A stretch of 64,000 nucleotides of DNA from positions 375,519-439,518 of the forward strand of contig NMRB01000020.1 in NCBI GenBank assembly GCA_002633025.1, read 5' to 3'. The stretch comes from Notospermus geniculatus. Taxonomy: Eukaryota > Nemertea > Pilidiophora > Heteronemertea > Lineidae. Shown here piece by piece: positions 10,024 through 22,706 of this stretch (position 1 is the stretch's first letter; each line of letters starts with the position of its first letter). The notes under the pieces are model-generated. The model had not been told where the DNA came from, did not search any database, and was given only the letters and a program-made list of their open reading frames with translations. The translations under genes were made by a program, and so were the position numbers.

Positions 10024-10294
10024 ATGTCAGTGCACAAGATACATTTTCCATCACTCAGAAATCACAACGACCTTATTGGACTGGGGAAAAGTTTTCCAAC
10101 ATGTTGTTCTAATGTTCTATAATTCGTTGGTCACTGTACATGTACAGAGCCAAAAGATCGTGTCAGGGTTGCTGACGAAAGTTTTTTAAATGTCGGAAAA
10201 ATGCTGCCAGTGTGCACGCAGCCCTATGGGAAATTGATACTCGTGGCGCCGGTTCATTCTTTTGAGGAGGACGAAGGAACATTGTTAAAAGCTG

Positions 10295-10587
10295 TCAATT
10301 TGGAAGGGGCATTTGTCCACATTTTCTGCTTTGATTCGTCATAATACTGAACGTTATCAGATTATTTGGATCAAACCGGTAATTGGCAAAAACAGGTCGT
10401 GTAAGCAGTAATCCAAGTGGTTTATTACATGAATATGGAGAGTATTTGGTATCCGACTGGTAACTTTTCATATTTTCATCAGAGTCAGACGAATCATCGC
10501 CATGATTTGTGTAATTTCGGTGCAACCGTTTACTAGGTGATTCCGTGGACCTGTGGTCCTCTGGAGGACCAGGGAGAGTCGCAAATT
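10295..10587 (-). CDS. Possible exon, unrecognised
   Basis: After a CCTACAG acceptor at 10588-10590 an open frame of about 97 codons runs to a stop at 10295. The encoded sequence is S/D/N rich around SPSKRLHRNYTNHGDDSSDS and then more hydrophobic. The residue mix looks coding-like, but there is no matching neighbour exon and the acceptor lies beside a minisatellite. It could be the last exon of an undetected minus-strand gene or a chance frame. Confidence 0.22.
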
Positions 10588-10621
10588 CTGTAGGCCACCC
10601 CGGCATCAGCAAACCTTCATA

Positions 10622-10803
10622 CTGACGGGGTCGTCCCTATGTGTCCCGGGTCCTATGCGTCCCGGGTCCTTTCCGTCCCGGGTTCTATGCGTCCCTAAAG
10701 ACAGTTATTTTTATAAAGGGTTCTATGTGTCCCTAAAGGAGTTATTTGTATGCAGGGTTCTATGTGTCCCGGGTTCTATGTGTCCCCGGCTCCATGTGTC
10801 TGC
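10622..10803. repeat. Minisatellite, about 16-17 bp unit
   Basis: There are seven to eight imperfect copies of a unit close to CCCGGGTTCTATGTGTC, some separated by a CCCTAAAG-containing spacer. This is a local tandem array, not a CRISPR: units are adjacent, variable and lack unique spacers. Confidence 0.7.
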
Positions 10804-10809
10804 CTCAGT

Positions 10810-13470
10810 TATGATCAGCCTTATGATCGCCATTTTATTCTCAAGTGGAGTCGACAAACTCATATTTTAATCATCATGGATAAACAAATAAAATAGCTAA
10901 AATAAAATAATCAGCGTTAGCATAAAAAGAGCTTAGAGCACAAAGGGCACATGTCCATTTTTTGCACTATTCAGTGTGATATATCGGCAGAAAGCCTGAA
11001 GAGCCCTCTATTGCCTTGACGTGGAATTATCCCTATATTAGCATTCCAAAGAGCAGAAAATAAGGTTTTAAAAATTTAGGGCACAAAGGGCACAAGTCAG
11101 CACCATCGTCAAAAGGGCCGCCAACCTTTTATCTACGCCACTATTCATGGTACCGGTATTTGATGTTTTTGATCTTCTGGGATCCACGAACTGCTGTTCC
11201 CTCATTCAAATGTCGTATTTAATTGGTGGTTTGACAAGCGATTGATGTGAGATATTTTCCCATTATATGTATTCCATTAAAAGATGAAACCTTCATGCAA
11301 AATTCGGCCCTATCAAATAGCCAGTGGTATTAAAGGAGCACGGGATTGCCACTTTTTCTCGACAGCCGGCGCCACTCTCCAACCCAAGGACTACTACGCT
11401 GTCGGCGAATTGACACGACGTACAAGTACATTTTGTAACGCATTTTTGTAGTTCATCTTACTGCCGCTAGGTGGCTCCCTCTACGTCGGCAGTCAAATAA
11501 CGCATTTGAGATCCAATACCGTGCTCCTTTAATTGTGATACTGATAAACTACATGTATATTATATTTTACAAGGTTCTTGCGAGAAAGCGTGTCATAAAA
11601 ACATGTTGTCGGTCAGAAGAATACAGACGACAAGAACCTGGAGATAGTGTCTTCGCCGCAGCCTCCCGTCGCGATTCTCCTGACGGCATGCGCACCATAG
11701 AAATGAGATAATCGCCAAAATAAAGGAGAGCACGGTGTGTATGAATAGCAAACCACCGCGCGTGTTTGCACGGAGAGATGCTGACAAATCATTGTTGTTA
11801 ACAATTCACAGAAAAATACCGTTTAATGAAGATACACTGATATAAAAATTCAGCACAATTTCCTTTGGACAATATCGTAATCTTGTTAGGGGGTCTATTT
11901 AATTATCATCGTCTTGTTAAAGGGTCTATTGATATCAGTGTATCATGTTTCCTTACGGGCAAACGTGTCGTAACCGCTGTATTTCGACGAGTTGTTTTCG
12001 GACGCTCAACACGTGGTTCGCGTACAGCACAAGGTATAAAAAGTCATGTGTTTCACGGTGCACAATTGACCAAGACACAAAAAAATCCGATCCTACTTCA
12101 TTCATTCTTTGAGTAAGGGTTGGTTTAATGAAAGAAAACATGAAATTAATTAGCTCGAAAGTGCAATTAAACAATTCGTTGGTTACCAATACAATGGTGG
12201 GGGTATAATAGTTGTTAAGCTCGCGGCGACACTGTGGTATTGAAAAAAAAGATTTAGGAAAAATACATGTATGACGAAGCAAATCCGAATTATTGGCAAT
12301 GTTACTTGCATTGTACTTGCATTGTACAATGGCGGCCATTTTTGTTTCGACATGGTATCAGTCCAGTCTCGCTGTTACCACTGGCTATATATAGGTTGGA
12401 CAGGAGACCAGTCTTATTATGGTGGGGAGGTAGAAAGAGTCACCTAATGCATACTGTTGGGCTTTAAGCAATGCTTCTGGTGATGCTTTCCCGTCAGAAT
12501 TGATGACACATGATGGCCTACACCTACATCGTGTATTTCACTCGTGGCATTGCGATCGCCTTGAAATTAAGGGTCACATCGGTACTTTTTGGCAAGATTG
12601 TCCAAACCAACCCGTCACCGTCATTCATAATAATGAACCTCGTGACACAATCATCATCAGTAACACCAAGTATCACAAAACTCATCGAATTACCATCTGA
12701 ACTGAACCCCCATGCAGGAGGAAATTAGTATCCGAGACTTGCATTCAAGATCTGTTAACAGAATCATTGAAAAACGCTTGCTAATAATTTCTTTTTCGCT
12801 GCTTTGTTTCCTTGTCGTCATCTCCAAGTAGTAAATGCATGCCACAATGGTATCCGCGGTGAACCTTACATCCACAATATCACCATACCGGTCTGCGTAT
12901 GACCGTCTCAAAAGTTCCTCGGAAAGAACGCGAAAAACCAATTAAACTTATTTCATGTCGACTGCTTCATTATGACATTTAATCAGATCATTTACCAATA
13001 ATCAAATATCACTTTTGTCAAGCTAATATTGCATTATTTGTCCCGCAACCATAATCGTAAATATGAATATGTTAACCAATAAATCAGTTAATTGACAAGC
13101 TTCTGTTCATTTCCTATCCAAATAGTTGTGCGATTCTCAATACCGCTGAGCGGCATGCCTTATTTAATCGCCGTCATTACTTACCCATTTGATCACCGTC
13201 AATTTTCACAAGTATACTCCTGACGACGTAACAACGATATTATAACGTCACCAATGGCTGATACGAAATACACCGATGTTGGATTGTCATCCACTCTTAC
13301 TAAGATATGCACAACCGATGGAACTTCATGGCTATACCGCTTTTGGGAAATGCTGCTTGACATTCGTCGCTGCGAATAGAGGACCCGGGACTTCAACATT
13401 TTTGAGCATTTTCCTTAACGATGTAACTTTTTTCCATGCTCTCTATACAACAGACAGCTAGAGAGACCAT
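10810..13470. other. Intergenic, no recognised feature
   Basis: This is A/T-rich sequence with chance open frames of up to 128 codons (11953-12339, minus) that show no family signature and no good splice borders. No hairpin element was found. Confidence 0.4.
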
Positions 13471-13579
13471 GGGGCTGTTTCAAAAAGTGACTTTAAGCTG
13501 ATGGTACCTTTAACCAAATGGAAAATGCATTGAAGTTGATGGTACCATTAGCTTAAAGTCACTTTATGAAACAGGCCCA
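13471..13579. mobile_element. Hairpin MITE
   Basis: GGGGCTGTTTCAAAAAGTGAC at the left end pairs with GTCACTTTATGAAACAGGCCC at the right. The arms of about 45 bp surround a short loop, total 109 bp. Confidence 0.65.
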
Positions 13580-14286
13580 TGACTTTTCAATAGGGGAACA
13601 CAGAAAAAATCTGTCACTCTCGTTTCGCAGTGTTCCCAATACAATGAGGGGAACACTGAAAGACGGGAACACTGTGGCATTTCCACCTTTTGCGGGTAAA
13701 GAGGAAACGAGGGGAATTTTCCTTTTTTGCGGAGTGTCTAAAATGTAAAGGGCGTATTTCTAGCTTAGTTGATGATGTATCAGTACGAGAGAGAAAATTT
13801 ATGGCAAACAAAAAAGACTAATCCGCGTCCTAAGAACAGAGTGTAGACGGTGTTGAACTCGAGTCCTAATTGGTAAGCTCGTGACCGAGCCATCGAAGTA
13901 TTACTTCGTCGATTGTGACGCGGACTCGAGAGCACTAATCGTTGTATCAAGCTTGGAAATAATTAGGATCATGTTTGAGAGAAATTGGATCAAATATATT
14001 TTTCTGACGTGAGAACTCTTGAGTCGTGATTCGATCAGTGTGAAGTGGAGTATTACACCCGTCCGGGGATGAAGTAGACGTGTGCCGAATTCGTTTCCGC
14101 CGGGCAATGTTATCTTTTGAGCAGTGTTTTTAAAGCCAAACGCACTTCCCCTTTTTATGCTTTGATTAGAAGGAGTTGAGCAGCAGATTCTAGATCTATA
14201 CTTAAAATGGCTCTCTGGAAGTATACAGCGATTCGTAATGTAATGCAAGACTAAATGAGATCGTGGATATCGGGATTGTCAAAAAT

Positions 14287-14525
14287 TACTGAGCTATAGT
14301 TCTCAGTACGTTCTTGAAAATGTTGCCGAACGGGCTCAAACTGTGTGCGAACGTAGTGGAGGTAGTGGCAACTTTTTACAGTCTTTTTACGAACTTCATG
14401 GACGGGCTTGGACGGGAAGGGTGCTCGAGCACTTCGAGACAATATTTGGCCAACATTACACGTTCTAGCCCGTTTTACGATTTTTTAACGGCGGGACAGG
14501 ATGTTTTGAGAATCAGCTCAGTGTG
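14287..14525. mobile_element. TIR element, family of 43441-43694
   Basis: It has long similarity to 43441-43694, including GTTCTTGAAAATGTTGCCGA and TTTACAGTCTTTTTACGAAC. The ends here are shortened to ACTGAGCT...AGCTCAGT. It is non-coding. Confidence 0.65.
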
Positions 14526-15228
14526 ACAGTGCCTTTACATTCTTGAATAAATGTCTGACCCATTCCGCCGGAAGGCGTCCAACCAGGACTTGGACGTACA
14601 CAAAATAATCCCTGGCCCCTAAACAACTGTATTACAAAGCTGCTTTCACTTCAAGCTATCGCCAAAACCAAGCTGACCACACACCGCAAATGATGTTCTT
14701 CGCCTTCTGTGTTTTGATCTCTGTACTTCTTATTCCATTTCCAAATGTGATAGCTCGCTGAAAAAAACTCGTGCAAAATTCATGAACACGCTGCAAATTC
14801 GCCTAATGCATCTCCAAAATTAATTTGCGCAGGGCCTTTTTTCCTAATTCAATTTACAATCAGTGTGTTGATAAGCATAGCATCCATGGCTGATGGTGGG
14901 ATGATCCAGTGAATTTCTCCTCATCACATAGTCAGAGTTGATTTCGTGCTCCAGTGAGTTACCGTCACTCTGGAGAACGACGAGTCATGTCTCTCGTCTG
15001 GGGTTGTGTTAAAGGGGAATATGGATGTAAATTGCCAAAGTGGCCTCGTAGACCATTGAAGAAATACTGACTATTTCATGAAGATCATTCGGCAAGGGTG
15101 TGGATTAAGTTCTGTAAGGGTCGTTTATGGACATCAAAACTCCGCTAGATCGGGATACATAATGTAGTGAGAAAAAATGGGAGAGAAGCTCGTTAGAATT
15201 GTCATCCCCAATGTAACGATGTTCATAT

Positions 15229-15384
15229 TAGGGAGGTTAAGAAATAAAACGATAAACGTAAACGTTTACGACAACGTTATTTTTGTACCGAAAATGCTAT
15301 ATAAAATCCGGTTAATGTGTAGTATGAAAAATAACTTGTATGTCTTAAAGTTTACGTTTATCGTTTGATTTCTAAACCGCCCTA
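15229..15384. mobile_element. TAGGGAGTTTAAGAAATC-family MITE, diverged copy
   Basis: This is the most diverged of five copies. The arms containing AACGATAAACGTAAACG and ACGTTTATCGTTTGATTTCT still pair. It is flanked by TA on both sides. Confidence 0.65.
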
Positions 15385-15870
15385 CTTACTTATATGCTAC
15401 ATGTACATGTACATTGAGAAAGACTTGCCAGTTTAGTGATACCTATTCCCACTAGGGGCCAGCTGCAGGGTTATGAAATCCAAACACGCAAGTCTTTTAC
15501 AACGTCCTTGGTGGACTTGGTCTCGACGCGCTGAAAATAATGGAAAACAGCGACGCCGATTAATGAATTCTTGCGCCAAAATCACAGATTTACGGCTGTC
15601 AGATTGAATCTCACCGAATGTCCGTAGTCATCAGACCCTAAAATTACCCATCTCCTCCGTGATTTGATAATGAGCACATTAGTGCAAAAATGTACGCTGG
15701 AGAATTAGACGCGAGAAATTAATAGGCCTTCGGTTTTCCGATAGATAGAGCTGTTCACGTCCTGCATCATAAAAATTAATGTGATTTCAATAAGTTTTCC
15801 GCCTGGCTGCTTTGGACTCGTATCCGGTTGGTCCCCCGAGATTTCGCATAAGGGGGATCAAAATATTAAA

Positions 15871-16095
15871 CTATGGGCACTTCTCGCGTATTGAATACAG
15901 AGCAAGGTGACGTACAAACTTGCCGGGGGTGGTTGGATATGATGGCGCGGGTGATTCCTCGCTTCCTCGTTCATTGGTAACTAGCATGGTACCCGTGGCG
16001 AGCACATTCACAGGATGCATGTGGCCAGAGGATGGCATTTTGCTGGACGTCTCTGTGTGGGAGGAAAATGACACTTCCTGTGAAAATGGTGCCAT
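15871..16095 (-). CDS. Possible first exon, unrecognised
   Basis: An ATG at 16095 opens 74 codons beginning MAPFSQEVSFSSHTETSS, rich in S, T, P and G, as in disordered N-termini. Codon choice looks coding-like. No consensus donor follows cleanly, and no downstream exon was recognised between here and the window start. Treat it as a candidate only. Confidence 0.22.
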   Translation of the reverse strand: MAPFSQEVSFSSHTETSSKMPSSGHMHPVNVLATGTMLVTNERGSEESPAPSYPTTPGKFVRHLALYSIREKCP

Positions 16096-17032
16096 TTCGA
16101 TCAGAAACCACGGAGGAGTTCGTGTTCGAAGTTAAAGCGCCACCGTCAATTATAATATAGATGCTGACTAATCAGCTATTGTTTTTGTATAGTAACGTGT
16201 TCAGATCTGCGAAAGAAGTCACCAAACAGCCTGTTTGAGGAAGGACCATTATTTTTGAACAAGCAATTCTTCTTACCCTAGAGCAGTGGTGGGGTAATTC
16301 CATCTTCTGTCTCGTAATTGAATATTGGAACACAAAATTATCTTAAGAGATCAAAAACTCTTCGTGACAGATCTACAGTCCGGCAAGCATTAGCATGACG
16401 AAAATCACTACCGTGAGTGCTATTCAGTCATTGGCCGATGTACTTTATGGCACCCATGTGTCTTATAAACTGCTAACTGACGCGAGGTGACGTAGTTCGG
16501 GGATGCACGCATTTGCTGAAGAATCTACTGTACAGGGATCTTATAGGCCCTTTGAATTTAACCTGACATGTACATAGATGTACATCTCACTATCAGTGAA
16601 TCCGTCAGAAAATCCATCTCAGCTAGCTACTCTAAACTCCCACTTAGGCCTATCTGTCCCATTTCAGTCTGAACTCAGAAATAAATGACTAAATCCTAAG
16701 TTGAAGACAATGGGGTGGGGTATGGTCAGAAACAGTAATGTCCTGTCCACTTACTTTTCCGAGTTCAGGAATGGGACGGGTAAGTGAGTTTAGAGTATGT
16801 CTATATTAGACTTTGCCGTCCTTTCTGCACTGTTAGAAAAAACAGAAGATTTTACAGAAAATATTTTACAGAATCGTGCTGTAATTCATAGATACTCCAA
16901 AAAATCTCTTGTTAAACATTGTGGGAGCTAGGCGCATTTTTGTAGAGACGTCAGAAATACATGTTACGAAATGTACATTTTTCAACTTCATCCCGGTCCC
17001 AATGGGTTAAATCATGGCTTTGACAGTATGTT

Positions 17033-17215
17033 CTGGAGTGGTCGAGTGGTCTAACACGCTTGACTTTCAGTCCTAACAGGGTCAGTGTGTGGGTTCGATC
17101 CCTGCCAGGACATGCATGAAAAAAAGGTTGTGAACCAATTTAGGGTCTGCCGGATGAGGCTAAAAGCCGTGGTTCCTTGTACCTGATTGTCTATGCCATT
17201 CGAAAAGGGTTATGA
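17033..17215 (+). mobile_element. tRNA-derived SINE-like unit
   Basis: An A-box-like TGGTCGAGTGGTCTAA is followed 37 bases later by a B-box GGTTCGATCCC, matching an internal Pol III promoter. A non-tRNA body follows the B box. The cloverleaf is not clean enough to call a working tRNA gene, so a SINE head or tRNA pseudogene is more likely. Confidence 0.5.
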
Positions 17216-17260
17216 AACATCCAAGTGGTAGGCCTATACATGTACATAGATACATTGAAA

Positions 17261-17474
17261 TTACAGAAAGGTGCCTGCAGCAGAGTTTCAGGCTTTCTCT
17301 TTATTTTCACAGTCAAAAGTTAAAAATATGGATTCCTGTAAACATTTGTTTACAGTTTATCTGTAAATCAATTTTCCAATACAGTTGTTATCTTACAATT
17401 TTCTGTACTTTTAACTTTCAACAGTAGAAATAAAGAAAAAGCCTGAAACTCTGCTGCAGGCACTTTTCTGTAAA
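17261..17474. mobile_element. Hairpin element within the composite
   Basis: TTACAGAAAGGTGCCTGCAG at the left and its near reverse complement at the right give arms of about 48 bp, continuing through AGTTTCAGGCTTTCTCTTTA. The interior is A/T-rich. Confidence 0.65.
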
Positions 17475-18528
17475 TTTAGTAAGGATATTTCTAACAGTGT
17501 GGCTTACCATCGCTGCTGCCATCTACACCTGTCTTGCGACTGACGCGTTACCCCAGAACATTTTCGATGGACGTTAACATTTTGTACGGAATTGTCCTTG
17601 GTGTAGCGTCACTGCCGTCTGACACCTCATCCAACCTGGAAAGTAGTGGCCAGCAATCACGCATTTCAAATGTTCTATTCTGATCCTCTCCATCTGTTCA
17701 CCTATTATCATTTGAATGGTTTGTTATGGGACTTGGTCGTCAAAAGACCAACCATTCCTCGACCCTCCCATCCTTTTCGCCTCAGCGGACCGAGGTGCTC
17801 GTTAATTTTCTGGCCGGTTTGTGACATTGTGTGAAGTAACAATATTGTCCATTTGCCTGTAATCTTCGACAAATCTGATACTATTTTTGCAAAAGCAGTG
17901 AAGCAAATTGATTCTTTTATAATTGTAATTGATTTATAAGTGGATGCTAAAATCAACTGGCAGATTCGGTGGTTCATTATGTATTCCATACCGAACATAT
18001 TCCGCTTCGTCCGAGTTGAAAGGTCTTGCCTGAGCTGTGGATTCCATCAAGAAAGTAATATTCCACCAATCCCTCCGCCGGGGTCTCCCCATTAATGACG
18101 TCATGACGAACTTTAAAGCGAGGTCAGAGATCGAGCAGACTTGCCATAGACCGCCACTATCTTGCTTTCGGTCTGCAGACTGCTGGTCGTGTTTTAATAT
18201 TGATTCCATTGTCTTTCCATCAGACATTCTATAACAAATCCGTGTTTTGTAATGACCCCATTGTACCGTATTCATGGTTACGATATCCCCCACTTTGTTA
18301 GGTTGATTAAGCCATCACCAACCCGCACACCGACCTCCAAGCTAATGGCTGGAGGTCAAATATGGACTCATAAATTTTAATGTGTTGCCTCATGGAAACG
18401 AGCTGGCTATACAGAAATAATTCATGATTCAACCAATGAGAGAAACCTCCTCATTGACAGGCGAAAACGATTTGAACCAAGAAATGTACAGCAGAAGCAA
18501 GGAAATATAGGCTACAGCGTTGTTGCTG

Positions 18529-19033
18529 TATTACCATAAAGGAATCAAACATAAAGGTTTAACTGCGAACGATGAAGTAACTGAGGGATACACTTCATGT
18601 GTTGCCACCAGATGTCTCTCACTGCCTGAATAATATTGTCTTTACGTAATAGGCAGGAGCTTCAACTTTTTTTACGGTAGTTGGGTACACATGAATCTGT
18701 CAAATTGATGCCTTGAATTCCATTTCTGAGGATAACAGAGCTATTTTCAGCACAATTATAGTTTTCCATGTTCAAATGTACGTTAGCCTATTCAGTACAC
18801 AGATGACCCTGCGCTCTCATCGTTCGTGGGGTTCTCATTAAATTCAGTCCTTTTGTATCATAAGATCAGTTAGTCGGAATTCAACAAAATTTGCAGTAAA
18901 CATGCAGAAGGGTCTTGCCTATCATATTAAAGAGTCCGAATGCAAATCTGTTGAGGTTAAAGTGATACTGTCCACATTTATAAAATGCTAAATTAGTAAG
19001 TTGAATCTTTATGTTTGATTCCTTTGTGGTATT
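18529..19033. mobile_element. 505-bp TIR element, copy 1
   Basis: The inverted ends contain AAAGGAATCAAACATAAAG. The whole unit, including the interior, matches 56827-57352. There is no coding capacity, so it is a non-autonomous DNA transposon. Confidence 0.75.
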
Positions 19034-19864
19034 ACCTAAAAGATGGGCTGCTAAATCATCTAGAACTGCAATGATACACTATGTATTTACCTCTTGGATA
19101 TAGAGGATGAACTCTTCCATTTTGAATGTTTTCCGTGTGAACAGGGCCATTGTGTCAAACCTACGCACTTTACGTAATTCAATATAGTTAAAACATAAAA
19201 GTATAAGCCCACGTCAACCTCCTACACTAGCAGCACATGGGATTAACATTGCCACATTAGTGTTAACGTCACACGTATCGAATCAAACAGCAAGCTGAGA
19301 GTCGTTGGAAAGTAATCAACGGGGTTCTTAACTGGCTGGTGCGTGTTTATGGCGCATTGGGTACCTACCCAATAGAAAATAAAATGAACAGCCACGCTGA
19401 GACGGCAGTATGGTAAAGCAGCTCATTACCAATTGAAAACCTCCCGATTGGGCTGTAACATTTCCATTTGACGCCGAAAATTAATACTTCCCTCCTCTTG
19501 GAAAGATTCCGAGTGTACAGCAGATGTGTATACACCTTTATCAACGGGTTTAGATATTACATTCAGAAATTTGTTGTTTATTTAATGAGACTTTAATGAT
19601 TAAACCTATGCAAAATGGTACTCCTGGGACCTCTTCTGCCTCCCTCAAACACAGCCTGCGGGTTGAAGTCGTAAAATCCATTTCCATCATTTCCAGTTAG
19701 GCGCAGTTATGAGCACATTTTGCTTTTAGCTGTGTCACCCATTTTGACGTTTGTCATAAACGTAAGCAATGCATTAAGAACTAAATTGAAATTAAAGGAT
19801 GTATTAAGTAATATACGTTTCCATAACATCAATGCGACAGTAAACTGTTAAATGGACAAAGGAA

Positions 19865-20114
19865 GGGAGTAAGAAATAAAAGTCGGAAACAAGAAGTGGG
19901 AAATTTTGCACTTTTGTGCGAATTTTTCAATTTCTCAAATTGGGGTGAAATTTTTCCCATTTTGAGAAAGATCGCCCGAAAAATCAGAGAAAATGTCATG
20001 TCATTTTAAGAAAATTTCTCAAAATGGGAAAAAATCTATCCCAATTTGCGAAATTGAAAAATTCGCGCAAAAGTGCCAAAATTCCCACTTCTTATTTTCC
20101 ACTTTTATTTCTTT
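19865..20114. mobile_element. GGGAGTAAGAAATAAAAG foldback family, copy 1
   Basis: The unit of about 250 bp reads the same inward from both ends with only a short centre, so it can form one long hairpin. The final CTCCCTT is lost here. Other copies are at 22284, 37026 and 44588. Confidence 0.75.
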
Positions 20115-22283
20115 CCGAGTCAAATTTTACAAAATTTCCTAGACTTTTCATAGTTGTAGTTGTGTCATTGTTAGCATGCCCCATTTCCTTGGTCGTTCAT
20201 CTTAAACTGCCTATGTATATAACTACTAATTCATAGCCAATGACATTGGTTATAAATTCATACGAGAGATATTGTACAAATTTGATCTCGAACGAGATTG
20301 GTTGCAGTAAATAAAGGAATGGAGGAAGAGAGCTCGTGGTTACAGAATTGATATCGCGTCCCAGGAGGCCTAATGTATTCGCTTGTCATTCTGATCACAT
20401 CGTGAAAATGACTGCGTAGAAAAGTCAGCATTGGGAGATTTGACTGATTTCATTGCCTTTCTTTTTTTCACACTGCCAATTGAAAGCGAACTACATGTAA
20501 TAAATATTTTCATATATCCATCCAAGTGAAATATGGACGGGACGGATTCACTGGTACCACAGTTTGTGTTGGTTCATGTTTCTTGCTCCCACGTTAGCAT
20601 TAGTATACGATTCTTGTCCTTAAAATTCAAAGCTTGGAACCTGATGGCTGACATACGGCTCAGACATTGTTATGAAAGCAGCCTATCTTTATGTAAAACG
20701 ATCCGCCGGCAAGGGCACATAGGGGCGATTAGGACGACTATCATCCTCCTCCAATATGAGACACAGTTTAAATTTCATCCATAATTCTTTTCTATTAGAA
20801 TACCTTTAAAGAATGAGATCTTAATTCTCCAGCTTATCTTAACTTAAAATTCAGAATTAAATCGTCTCTCAATCACCAAGACGCGCAAGGGGATGAAATT
20901 ACGCTGGTAGCAGCGGCTCCCGGTAACCCCAATTCGAGAATCCATATCAAAATTTCATTATTAATGTGTCGGTATAATGTGCTGGGGATTCGGTTGTCCC
21001 TGGCGAGATTAGCTTTGTCGCGTTGAAATATCGCCTGCCCAATCATCTGTCACCATTTTAATTTGATGCGGACTAATTCTATTACCAGGACGCTGAAAGT
21101 CATTTCGTAGGCTGCCAAAGAGATCTAGCAGCACTCTCGGGGCCGCCTAAGCCCGGCTTGCCAACGCGCAAAATAATTACAGTCTAATATACGAGGCCGC
21201 CGAGAATCGCATAGCCAGTTACTTGGAGTGATCCACTCTGAGAAAAACTATTGAAAAATATTCAATAATTCAGTACAACAGTGTCGAAATCCGTTGTGAC
21301 AGTGCACAAGGACTTAACTTGATCAAATTGATAGATAAATCAAGCAATTCTCACTGCCTAATACCCCAAATCGTTCATTTATTTAACAGTGTCTTTCTTT
21401 AATCTCCCAGTCAAATGTTCGCGCTGTTCGCCGTGACGCTAATGCTGCAGCAAATAAGAGATGAAAGCAGGGATTTGTTTTACCAGCCTCGCTGAGTGGT
21501 TATTTTCGTCCAATGTTTATCATCCTTTTGTGATGCATTTTGCTTATCCCGTGCGTTGTCCTTTAAAATCGGTCTTCCTGATCCAATAGCCTTGAAATGT
21601 TCCAACATTGACGTGCCTATCCCAGAACGGATTAGTTTATAGATCTTGTCGACAGATGTCGCATTGCCGAAGGATGATTGGCCAGTTTTACTTTCAGCAA
21701 TGGCATTCGATTGGCTGAGCGTACGGCAATGTAGGCTAGTCAACAAGCACTTGCCGTATACCGAGCTCTGCCGAATCCGGATTGAGTAGGTAGAGGCTTG
21801 CTGAATTGCGACCGGAAGGGGCGAGTATTCAAAAAAAACCTGCTTCCTGCGATGAAATGACAGGCCAATTTCAAGCAATTGTCGAAAACAGCGTGACAAC
21901 CCATCAGGAAACAAAATCAGAAATAGATTGGGTGCAAATAGAAATCTTATCAACGAGTGCCATCAAATATGGTGCGGGAAAATTGAATCAAGTAGAGCGA
22001 TCAGATTGGCCTATGGCATTGGTATAATTGAAAATTGGCCCCAACCATCGGCCAATGATTGCGGCGAAAAAGGCCATTCGTGGCTGTATGCCATCAGGTC
22101 GTGTGAACTAATGGTAACTGTGTTCACTGTAAACTTCACTACAGGATGTGTCAAAAGTAGTTCCTGAATGAACATGTAAGAAGCTGATGGAGTGAGAGGC
22201 AAAATACTTAAGTCGTTGCAATTGAATTGGGCTATCAAAACCAAGATATCCTGTCAGAAGAACGGAAGTACATGTAAACAAAA
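20115..22283. other. Intergenic, no recognised feature
   Basis: The longest frame (21480-21953, minus, 157 codons) has no family signature or splice context. No repeat arms were seen. Confidence 0.4.
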
Positions 22284-22706
22284 GGGAGTAAGAAATAAAA
22301 GTGGAAAATAAGAAATGGGAAATTTTGGAATTCTGCGCGAATTTGTCAATTTCTCAAATTGGGAGAATTTTTTTCCCATTTTGAGAAAATATCGCCCGAA
22401 AAATCAGACGAAATGTCATGTCATTTTAAGAAAATTTCTCAAAATGGAAAAAATTTTCTTCCAATTTGAGAAATTGAAAAATTCGCGCACAATTCCAAAA
22501 TTTCCCACTTCCTTTTTTTTCCACTTTTATTTCTTAGGCTTAGCGCACATGTCCGACAAAACTCGATCCGTTAGGGGTGTTTTTCAAGTCGACTGACCCA
22601 ACGCTGTCGACTCGTCATTCAGCCACAGGACAGTCGATTTTAACAGACACCCCTAACGCATTGAGTTTTGTCGGACATGTGCGCTAAGCTTTACATGTAC
22701 TCCCTT
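22284..22706. mobile_element. GGGAGTAAGAAATAAAAG foldback family, copy 2, interrupted
   Basis: The left arm and centre are intact. The right end (TTATTTCTTA ... ACTCCCTT) is split by the element at 22538-22689. ACAA flanks both outer ends and may be the target duplication. Confidence 0.7.
22538..22689. mobile_element. Nested GCTTAGCGCACATGTCC element
   Basis: The 152-bp insertion has arms of about 45 bp: GCTTAGCGCACATGTCCGAC, then AACTC and AGGGGTGT words, all inverted at the right. The centre resembles the unit at 63874-64000. Confidence 0.7.

Larger units (their letters stand above)
9158..10207. repeat. Tandem-like duplicate, copy B
   Basis: It is the partner of 8208-9156, about 100 bp longer because of extra transposon sequence. 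Single-base differences are scattered through the match, as expected of alleles or a young duplication. Confidence 0.85.
16828..17499. mobile_element. CACTGTTAGAAA-ended composite element
   Basis: CACTGTTAGAAA at 16828 and TTTCTAACAGTG ending at 17499 are inverted, with weaker pairing extending inward through TTTACAGAAAA words. The 672-bp span encloses a tRNA-derived unit (17033-17215) and a hairpin (17261-17474), so it may be a composite of nested insertions. Confidence 0.55.

Noticed and set aside
10622-10803. CRISPR-like array
   Set aside because: The units are adjacent and variable with no unique spacers, and the context is eukaryotic. It is a minisatellite.
17033-17113. Functional tRNA gene
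   Set aside because: The A and B boxes are present but the anticodon and acceptor stems do not pair cleanly. A SINE head or pseudogene is more likely.
21480-21953. 157-codon minus frame
   Set aside because: There is no family signature, splice context or neighbouring exon. The residue composition looks random.
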